From contig JAOXYB010018184.1 of NCBI GenBank assembly GCA_028565635.1, positions 1-27,709 on the forward strand: a DNA stretch of 27,709 nt, given 5' to 3'. A program made the position numbers and the translations under genes. The notes below the pieces were generated by a model. That model had not been told where the DNA came from, made no database searches, and saw only the letters and a list, made by a program, of their open reading frames with translations. Positions 20,001 to 27,709 of this stretch are shown one piece after another. Numbering within the stretch: the first letter of the stretch is position 1; each line of letters begins with the position of its first letter. The DNA is from Phoronis ovalis (Eukaryota; Phoronida; Phoronidae).

Positions 20001-22179
20001 TTGGAGTTTCTGAAGTAAAAATAGTAGGTTCCAATTTGGTAACAGGCGTTGATCAATCGGACAACACCAAACATGGCCGGCTTATAAGTACCGGTAAACA
20101 GTCCCAAAGGCGATGAATTCAATAGCATAAAATACGGTTTTGGGGTGATCACAAAAGGGGATCCTAGATACTTTTACGTTGAACCTCACACTTCATCACA
20201 CATTTTTATAATATCGTGCAGGTTGTTTTGACGAAGCATGCACAACAACGTCTTGAGCAGATTAAGAAAATTCATAGTGACTCAGTGGAAGGTGATCCCA
20301 CACCACCAGAGGAGGTAGTCCAGCAAAGGAAAGTTAGCGTTTCACCATCATCCTGCACGGACATGTTTGGATTTCCGACTAGGTAAGAAGAGTTATTTAC
20401 GTGTGACCAAGCAGCTATGATGAACTCGAATTAATGTAACAATTGTACATGTAACGCATTGTTTTTCACAGAATATTCTACGCGCATTAGCGCCATGAGG
20501 TTAATTTGCAGTATGGAACGTTTCTGAAAATGTGTGTAGCGTGTACGTTACAAAGAAAAACAATTTTTATTTCAATGCCTATTTTTGAAAAACCGTGTAA
20601 CCAGATGATTTAGACTATCTCACAGTTTCAACTTTAATCCTAAAAAATGGTTGAAAAATAAACGTAAATCAGGATTGTCCTATATATTGAGTTCTTTTTT
20701 TTTTTAGTAACCACCTATCCGTACACGCGTCCGTCCGTCCGTCCATCCAATCCAATCTGACCAGCAATTTAATATGTTAATTTAGATCTTGTTTACAATT
20801 TTTTCTAGTCCGCACAATAGTCATCTACAGTTGAAGAGTAATCCTGAAGTGAGAATAGAAATGCAAACCATTCCCAGCTTTAATTCTTCCAAACGGGCAT
20901 CGAGTCCGTTACCACAATCGCCCACCAATGCCAACAACATACTTTTAAAGCCAAATATGACTGGTGCACAAAGGACCCTTTCTGCATTATCTATGATAGA
21001 TGGAATAAATCCAAAAGCTGTCGCATTACCAGTTGTCGTAGTTCCGTCAACACCAATGAGCATAAAAAAAATATCTGAGTAAGTTTGTATTCCAGGTACT
21101 AGAGTAAACATAAAGCAGATTTTGTATAAGAATCTGAACAGTCTACAAATATTTATTATGCCCGCAATGCTGGCTGAAAATATAGTTAGATTTTAATTTA
21201 ACAATGGTTGATACTCTTATGATTGCCTAGTGTGACCTATAAATAGCAACTGTATAACGAGGAACTTCGTGCCTCCTACACCGCGTTTTTTTTTCAGAAA
21301 TGAGACCTTGCTTGATGTTAAACAAAGATTACAGCGTGTTGAAGAAGCTGTTACTGGTATTCAAGCATCTCTTATGGCTAAACTGGTAAAGTTTGATCAA
21401 ATGTTCCTCATTTTGACTCACCATGTAACAAATTCAATTTAACTTGGCAACAACTGACAACAAAAGGTGGAAGTTTGTATAAAAAGTATAAGTTCTGGTA
21501 TTTTGGGAGCAATGTGGAAAATCATAGTAATAAAATTAACATCTCCATTTATACAACTCTGAAAATATATCCTAAACAACGTTCCGTCGAGTCAATGTTT
21601 AGCTTACTCTCTACAACTTTGGTTTTCGTTTTATGTCATTTATCATTTAGGTTAGGTTTAACGAAAACAGCCCACTACTGACTGTATTATAGATTTAACT
21701 GTTTTTTAATCGTTGAAGGATATTTTGTGCGAAAAACAAGAATCAAATAAGCGTGAAGTGCATGGGCAAAATACCAAACGTGAACTAGAGATGAAACAGC
21801 TAACAGCAAAAGTACAGCAGTTGTTGGTATGTTGTTTCTAGATAGAACTTTTTGCTAGCCCTTAGTTCTTGAAATTTTGATAAAAATTAAAAGAGGCGAT
21901 GTCTGATGCAAGAACTAATAAATATCTGTATGCACGCTTCCCTATTTAACAAATAAGCATACTTTTGAAAATAATTTTCTAGAATGGTCAAGAATCTCTT
22001 TTTCAAACATTTACCAGTACAAATACAAGGTAACATATTAATGTAGGGTTGTTTTTCTGTATCTTTAGAATTCAGTGGTTATTGGAAACGAAAAACAAAT
22101 ATCACCATCGGCGGCACCAGTTAAACACACTTCCTGCAGTAATGATGACTGCGGCACAGATAAAGAAATTCGAAAATGA
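14313..22179 (+). CDS. CNGL: Cyclic-nucleotide-gated cation channel, CNGL-type subunit (twelve exons)
   Basis: Exons: 14313-15784, 17381-17501, 17616-17704, 18042-18150, 18375-18529, 18750-18836, 19046-19142, 20222-20382, 20809-21078, 21298-21385, 21719-21826 and 22069-22179. They join without a frame break to 955 residues. The start is the first ATG after an in-frame TGA, in a good context (AAAATGG). Order of parts: disordered charged N-terminus (1-256), lysine run (257-266), S1-S4 (about 284-402, S4 basic residues R390, R393, K396, R399), S5, pore loop (465-490), S6, C-linker (about 515-593), cyclic-nucleotide-binding domain (about 594-710), Ser/Pro-rich linker, and coiled coil (about 854-919). 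It should sit in the plasma membrane as part of a tetramer that passes Na and Ca when cGMP or cAMP binds. C-linker words such as GGGDINT and LLPDKLKTELALHVNL recall arthropod CNGL rather than CNGA or CNGB. Confidence 0.93.
15706..15784 (+). other. Pore helix and selectivity filter of the CNGL-type channel
   Basis: Residues about 466-491 read LRSLHWATLTLTAIGDLPPP and on, aligned with the CNGA pore LTLTTIGETPPP. Two changes are visible: T to A at 479, and the filter Glu replaced by Asp 482. CNGB subunits carry Gly in place of the Glu. The exon ends just after the filter, leaving codon E491 split by the intron. Confidence 0.85.
15785..17380 (+). other. First intron of the channel gene
   Basis: This 1596-base intron separates the selectivity filter from S6. 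It is AT-rich and holds the (TA)15 microsatellite. The acceptor is preceded by a run of nine T (CATTTTTTTTTCAG). Short open frames inside show no protein similarity. Confidence 0.6.
16995..17024. repeat. (TA)15 microsatellite
   Basis: Fifteen uninterrupted TA dinucleotides in the first intron of the channel gene; likely length-variable between individuals. Confidence 0.95.
18375..19142 (+). other. Cyclic-nucleotide-binding domain of the channel (three exons)
   Basis: Three exons encode the beta-roll. The phosphate-binding cassette is complete: FFGEIGILN (663-671, E666 for the ribose hydroxyl) and NRRTADV (677-683, R679 for the phosphate, T680 favouring cGMP). CRRGEVAREMYIIADG forms the preceding strands. 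All expected contact residues are present, so the domain should bind ligand. Confidence 0.88.
19244..19530. repeat. GC-richer dispersed-repeat block
   Basis: The block contrasts with the AT-rich intron and contains the words AAAAATATACCCTTCGGG and AAAATATACCCCATTAGG. Read on the minus strand these resemble the GGGTATATTTT motif repeated in the UBE2G1 intron at 26838-27227, suggesting one family in opposite orientations. No open frame of note is present. Confidence 0.55.
19588..19625. repeat. Perfect 19-base tandem duplication with an internal palindrome
   Basis: TGCACTAGTTAACTAAGGG occurs twice without mismatch. Each copy contains the palindrome TAGTTAACTA. It reads as a recent slippage or insertion-related duplication. 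Confidence 0.9.
20728..20744. repeat. Short CGTC tetranucleotide repeat
   Basis: Four CGTC units lie behind a long T-run (about 20694-20705) in the eighth intron of the channel gene. This is a simple repeat with no sign of function. Confidence 0.85.
21298..21826 (+). other. C-terminal coiled coil of the channel (two exons)
   Basis: Residues about 854-919 contain heptad-like leucine spacing (LLDVKQRLQRVEEAVTGIQ, then ELEMKQLTAKVQQLL). In CNG channels a C-terminal leucine zipper (CLZ) sets subunit stoichiometry; a similar role here is inferred. Confidence 0.6.
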
Positions 22180-24162
22180 AAAGATACGCCTGCAAATTCA
22201 ATATCAACTCAAGAAATGTAGAAGATATACAGCATTACATCAAATTCTTACAATACCTTTACCCTAAACATCTAGGGACTATAAAAGAGAATCACAACTG
22301 CATGTCACGCAATAATTATTGAGTGAATATACGGTGTTCCCAGTGGAGTCATGACGGCACGGTTTTGGATTATTATTTAATTGTAATTTCACGTTGTCAT
22401 CCATTTAGTTACATATCAAAACGTTTCGTTGTAAAACTACAAGTTGGAAGTTTGATTGTGCTATTCCATACATAACATAAATTTTTATTGTCCATTTCAA
22501 GCTGCCAATACAAAAAGTGAAATATTCGGTAGCAGGGGTTCATGTCCCAGTGTTACTTTTAAAAACTTTTGCTGCTCTGTCAATTAATGTGCCAGTTATT
22601 ACCAAATTTCTTCTTTATCAACCAAAAATCAATAAGGGTGAAAACTTCATTTTAAATTGCTGTGTTTTTTTGTATAAATCTTGCTTGCAACCGACTCAAC
22701 CAAAGTTTTAATATAAAAATGTAAGCATAAAACAGCAAGATTAGTCTAACTTCTTGTTTATTGGTAACGTAGTAACAAAATGATATACAGCAAAAATAGC
22801 TAATTAGCGGGGTTTGTGGTGATATGGTATTTTTCCAAAACCTAAGCTAAAGTGTGTGTTACAAATAATTCAATTTGACCGAATTAGAATTTGTATAAAT
22901 AGAATGTCACCGAACTTGCATTAGATATTCAACATTAATATGGTTTTAACATATTTAAATAATAAGGACTTTAGAAAAAAAAATGAAGCAAATTTCGAAA
23001 TTATATAGCAAGCACAAATACTTTGTTAACCAAGAAACTAGAGCATAACTTGATACAACTAGTATAAAGTTAAAACACGAAAAATTTGATGTTCCTTCAC
23101 CGAAGTAATAAATATTCTTCTTAGGACTGAAAACACAGAACATCAAACTTTTCACATATGACACAAAAATATCCTCCACATCCAGTGAACATCATAGTCA
23201 TTCGTGAAACTACTAATTTTGAATCAATCACTATACTTTTCAAATATAATACAGATGCAACATTTTCATACAATGACTTCATAAATCTGTTAGCTTTATT
23301 TTTTATTTTATTATTTTTTTTGTGAAGCCTTTAATAAATAAAACAGTATGTATAAAACAGGTCGAAAATGTTGTAAATGTATGTTAAATTGGCATTGTCC
23401 ATATGTGAATTGTTCCTACTTTTTCCCACTCAAGCAAAACCAACATGGACAGGAATCATAAATTTGCATATTGTCGTGCCTGAGGTATGTCTGAAAGTGA
23501 AACAAGAAAATTTAAATAAGAAGATTGGATAAGATGATGTAATTAATACAACTCAAAGCGACCATAACTCACAGTGGTCTGCATGCAACCATTCATAAGC
23601 GATTTTACTGAAATGTTATGAAAGAATACCGATTTTCCTGGAATGCATTCGGCATGGTATTACTGGAACTTAGCATGTTTTTTGAGACAGCTAAGATGTT
23701 TTGTGGAATTTTTTGGCATTTTGTCCAATAATGAAACTGATACCCTATCACAATTCTAGGTTAAAGATTAACACCCACCATCAAGTGATCAGTCACAATC
23801 ATCTTTTTCACTACCATATGGCATGGTGATTAGTTTCTTACAACTTATAATATGAAATCTTAAGAGCTTTTGTTTTACTGAAGCAAACTTATTATAGAAC
23901 TAAACACATTTAGACCCTTAGCTATGATATGATTCAGCACATTTTTGATATATGGACTATGCAGGGCTGAGCTGTTCATATACAAAACATCACCTGAAAT
24001 GGAAAATGATCTGGTCATGAAGACACTTCTCATAAAAGTTTCTAAAGTATTATGCACTTTTGTAGCTAGTTTGACGAACATAACATCACAAAATGCCTGC
24101 AACACAACTTCATTAAACATCAGTACGCAAATCAACTCACATTTTATTAATAGCAAAGTACT
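22180..24162. other. Convergent 3' region between the channel gene and UBE2G1
   Basis: About 2 kb that must hold both 3' UTRs. Overlapping AATAAA signals lie at 23333-23342 on the plus strand, and TTTATT at 23295-23300 gives a minus-strand AATAAA for UBE2G1. If both are used, the two transcripts would overlap by a few tens of bases. Short open frames here look random. Confidence 0.45.
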
Positions 24163-25602
24163 TCACATTTCTTCTTGACTCTTCCTCACTGTCTTGGCTA
24201 CTCTTCTCCTGAAGTCGGTTGGATTTTCCCGCCACATTTTCTAAAAATAGAGAAACAATGTTAAAGGCATGTGTGATAAATTTAGCCCACCCCCAATGCT
24301 AGCTTATTTGAATTTGCTGACAATTCAACCAATTCAGCAACTTACCAATATTTCCCAGAATGCAGTGGTAAAACATGATAAATGTGATCATACTTTTGTT
24401 CTTTCAGCAATAGAAAGTGCTAAGCCCACTGAGTCACAATATTTACACTATGCCGGGTAAAATACAAAGATCATATTTTGTGGTTATCTTTATTCTAATT
24501 TTAACCAGAAAGTTTAACAGTACATCAGCTTAAGCCTAAACCAGCAAAAATTAAAATACTTTTTGTAGTCAAATTAACAGAGGTAATAAAATACATACTG
24601 GATGAACTGAACAATGTCATCCTCAAGTCTCCCTAAGCATTCAAAAATGTCAAATTCACATTTTTATCAATAAAATCCCACACCTGACTGTACTTCCTAT
24701 TGACAACAAAGGTGTCTTACAGCGCAAGTAATAACTTACAGCAGCCTCTACATTGGCAGGAGATTCATCGTTGGGATCAGCCAACATTGATATTACACTA
24801 ATCATTATTGTTTCAACTGTATGTACAGGTAGCCAGCGCTCTTCAGGTTTTTCATATCCCCACTTGTCATCTCCAGGTTCGTGCAAGATGGATATACATA
24901 CATCCCCATCTGATGCAACTGAAATACAAAAATAAGGACTTTCACATGACTGACATATCTATACTATTAAAAGAATGGAATGCACTTTTCCCACCACTAC
25001 TCCGTCCAGGCACACACCTCTATCGGGGTACAACCTGACTAGTAGATTACTTAGGTGACAAAGATATATTTGCTCTGTCGATGTTGTACATTCCTTGCTG
25101 TAAATGAGCAACAGAAGGTACTGAAAATGAAAACTTACTATTTGGGTGCCACATTTCTGTTACAAAGGTCAGCTTCGGTGGTCTGTTTGGATATTCCTTA
25201 GGGAATGTGAGATGGGCCTTGAAACAGCCTCCTTCACTGCAAAACAGACAGAAAACCAATATAATGCTTACTAAATAAACTATTCATAACAATAACAGGT
25301 AAAAACAAGCAGTAATGAGTTGTAGGAGCACTTTTAAAATTAGACCCTAAGGATTTATTTCAAAACAACCAAGAGAAATGTTTCTTTTTGATGACTTTAA
25401 GTTAACAACAGTTACTAGACATATAAATTACAACCTTTTTTCTCTGGTCAATTGGAACATTGTGCGCAAAATGTCTAATAGATATTAAATTTGCCTTACA
25501 ACATTGTGTCGGGAGGCCCATACAGCATCACCTCCCACTTAAAGATGTTATCGTCATCAATTAGTCCTGCAGAGAATCCCTCTGTTGATGATTTATTCAG
25601 CT
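24163..25602 (-). CDS. UBE2G1: Ubiquitin-conjugating enzyme E2 G1, partial (four exons)
   Basis: Exons in coding order: 25602-25500, 25236-25139, 24918-24740 and 24240-24163 (TGA at 24165-24163), all in phase. The peptide runs from [18 protein letters not shown] through GPPDTM, then [39 protein letters not shown] and [20 protein letters not shown], to the C-terminus VRKSQEEM. It matches human UBE2G1 almost residue for residue as I recall it. The active-site Cys is codon 24898-24896 (VCISI), and the acidic loop after it ([17 protein letters not shown]) marks the G1/R class. UBE2G1 accepts ubiquitin from E1 and extends mainly K48-linked chains, including with cullin-4 ligases. The first exon, expected to encode about 17 residues ending in QLAE, was not found and is probably past 27709. 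Confidence 0.95.
24241..24739 (-). other. Last intron of UBE2G1
   Basis: AT-rich intron of 499 bases with a canonical GTAAGT donor and a TTTTTAG acceptor. Nothing else is seen in it. Confidence 0.6.
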
Positions 25603-26837
25603 CTACAAAAAAAGAATAACACTTTCAAAAACCTGTCAGTTATTTTAGATGTGTTGTAAGTAACACACTTTTGTAACATGCATATAACTTAAGTTAATTT
25701 TTACATATATACAAACATAGGAATAAATATGTGCCAATTTGTTACCATTGTGTGTCTCAAGGTGATATAAGCAAGGATAATACGTTTACCTTATAATCAA
25801 CATACAAAATACCCAGAAAATTATAACCTCAGATAATCTTATAAAAATACAACTGAACCACCAGAGCAGACAATATACCTTATAATATTGATGGAGTTCT
25901 TAGTGTGCAAATGTAATTGTAATTTAATACAAACTCAGATCATAATTAAGTCTTTAACTCACAATTCTAATCTGATACTTAAGTTTAATCTATTTTTTTT
26001 TAGCTAAAATAATTTTAATGTAATATGTAGTTTCTATATATTTAAATCCTACTCATGTTTAAACTGTCATTATGTTGAGTGATCCGGAATAATTTTTATA
26101 ATAAAATCTGTCAACATCATTAGCAGTATCATTATCAAAAATAAAGTCATACAGCATCACACAGCTTTGTTTGGTAGCTTTTATCTCACACTACAGAACA
26201 ATCAGACTATACCAGGACCTAAAGGCAATTTTTATGTTTTTATGTTTCAATGACAAAAATTCTGCATAAATTAATACATCAATGTCTGATGTATGTTTCA
26301 TCCTAGTCCTGGTTTCCTGGACATTCATGCTACACATCTTGATAATGTATGAGGTAGTCATTTACACGGAAAGTAGCCCACACACAGGTGGCACTTTTTA
26401 CGTATGGGTAAATGATACTCACGATGGAATAAAATTTTGTAAAGAGAGTTAGCTTTGGGTATTTTTATGTGTATACCAGCATAGTAGTTCCAAATGATCA
26501 CTTGAGTAGTCGAAGTTGAATTTTGATAGGCAGCAAGTATCCAGATGGTAAGGATTACACATTTTTCGAAGATTCAAAAAGTGGGATAAGAGTCCATGAC
26601 TGATTATCAAGAGGTGTAGCTTGAATTTCATGAAAGCAAGACAAGTTTCATCCCACAGCAACTTTTCTTGAAAGAGGCTACTAAACACTTTCTGTGTGTC
26701 TTGAGTACTTTGTGTCTTAAACACTGTGACAATCAATAGTGTTTTTTACAAACATAAAGCAGACTATTCAAGTGGCCTTTTTTAAGTTTCAGCATTTACC
26801 TCAAGGCATGTTTTTCCTAGTTCGCAAAGCCTTAATT

Positions 26838-27227
26838 ATTTACCACAGGGTATACTTTTCTTGCTGGACATTTACCACATGGTATATTTAAAAAAAATAC
26901 TTATTATAACTACCAAAAATGAAAAATGCATTTACAATAGGTATGAGAATTAGGGTCCATAAACTTTCATATATTTATCTACCCCCGGGTATATAATTTG
27001 CAAAGCAATTTACGACAGGGTATATTTTGAAAAAGACTCACCTACCAAATGGTGTATTTCTTGGATGGAAAATGCATTTATGATAGGGTATGAAAATTAA
27101 GTTCCGTAAATTTTCACATATTTATCTACCATAGGGTATATAATTTACAAGTCAACTCATATATTTTGGGAGAACTATTTACAACAGGGTATATACTTTT
27201 GGTAACCTTTATTTACCACAGGGTCAG
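26838..27227. repeat. Degenerate array of a TTTACCACAGGGTATA motif
   Basis: About ten variants of the 16-base motif occur at irregular spacing of some 30-50 bases, for example near 26839, 26870, 27009, 27122, 27177 and 27211. A larger unit of about 146 bases (around 26925-27005 and 27070-27150) is visible twice. The plus-strand orientation is constant across the array. Confidence 0.75.
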
Positions 27228-27421
27228 TTTTTTTTACCTGGGCCGCACTTCTGTAACAATGCAACATTTTTGACAAGTGTCCCGGATTTCTCATCATCAA
27301 TTCTACTACGTTTTTATAACTAGTAATTGGATTTACACAAAAGGGGTTAGGATTTTCAAATGGATCCGTATAGATGTAGGCACATATTTAGAAGCGGTGT
27401 ATCATCTCAGTGATGCCAAGC

Positions 27422-27468
27422 CTCCCGGTTTGACAGGGAGACTCTGTTTTAGGACCCATCTCCCGGTT
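27422..27468. repeat. Direct CTCCCGGTT repeats with a central GGGAG
   Basis: CTCCCGGTT lies at 27422-27430 and 27460-27468, and GGGAG at 27436-27440 lies between them. The centre could pair with either flank, so two mutually exclusive hairpins are possible. It is probably the end of an unidentified transposon or SINE-like repeat. Confidence 0.55.
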
Positions 27469-27709
27469 ATAATGTTGTTTCTCCCTTTTCAAGTCATTGG
27501 CTAAAAAAGCCTACTAAAACAGTAATTTTAACTCAAATGGTACCAGATTGCAGGAAATTGCATATTAATTTTCAAAATTTTCCATAGGAACATGCCCCAG
27601 GACACCCCAGCAGGCTGTGCCTTTGTCACACGCTTGCACCTACGGCATTCACAAAAAAAATATCCTGTTTTGACATCCACGGACTTGGCATCTCTGTTAT
27701 CAGCTGGGA

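Larger units (their letters stand above)
19143..20221 (+). other. Seventh intron of the channel gene, rich in repeats
   Basis: This 1079-base intron separates the binding domain from the linker exon. It contains a GC-richer block (19244-19530), an AT microsatellite (about 19545-19560) and a 19-base tandem duplication (19588-19625). No coding exon was seen in it. Confidence 0.6.
25603..27709 (-). other. Upstream intron of UBE2G1, running to the window edge
   Basis: At least 2.1 kb of non-coding sequence upstream of the exon starting at 25602. The first coding exon was searched for on the minus strand and not found. The distal third holds the repeats listed separately. Open frames such as 26449-26736 (minus) show no family features. 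Confidence 0.5.

Noticed and set aside
23875-24178. Overlapping open frames on both strands downstream of UBE2G1
   Set aside because: They lie in the expected 3' UTR, partly overlap the last exon and show no protein character.
26449-26736. Minus-strand open frame that might have been the first UBE2G1 exon
   Set aside because: The peptide shows no resemblance to the UBE2G1 N-terminus and lacks a donor in the needed phase.

Overview
The window is nuclear DNA from an animal. It is AT-rich, its genes are split by GT-AG introns, four of the five proteins belong to metazoan families, and the gaps hold microsatellites and degenerate repeats. Nothing is prokaryotic: there are no operons, CRISPR arrays, tRNAs or rRNAs. 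The gene set and the style of the repeats suggest an invertebrate, perhaps a lophotrochozoan, but the phylum cannot be fixed by reading alone. All gene models below were built by hand from splice sites, reading phase and recalled family motifs.

Layout from left to right. (1) 66-1623, plus strand: three exons for a 181-residue predicted single-pass membrane protein with a Thr/Pro-rich outer stalk, family unknown. (2) 1867-7424, minus strand: seven exons for a 355-residue secreted protein of the C16orf89 (UPF0764) family. Two extra, phase-compatible candidate exons lie in its fifth intron. (3) 9916-12225, minus strand: two exons for a 272-residue homologue of LIAT1, the ligand of the arginyltransferase ATE1. 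Its intron holds a GC-richer repeat array. (4) 14313-22179, plus strand: twelve exons for a complete 955-residue cyclic-nucleotide-gated cation channel that best fits the invertebrate CNGL subtype. (5) 24163-25602, minus strand: four exons of UBE2G1, a ubiquitin-conjugating enzyme. Its first coding exon was not found and probably lies beyond the right edge.

Genes 1/2 and 4/5 converge, and LIAT1 and the channel are head to head across about 2.1 kb. There is no sign that the genes act in one pathway. They span a membrane protein, a secreted protein, an N-degron-linked factor, a sensory-type channel and a ubiquitin E2. The points most worth checking are the altered selectivity filter of the channel, the LIAT1 homologue, the alternative ends of the C16orf89-like gene, the unknown membrane protein, and two dispersed repeat families.
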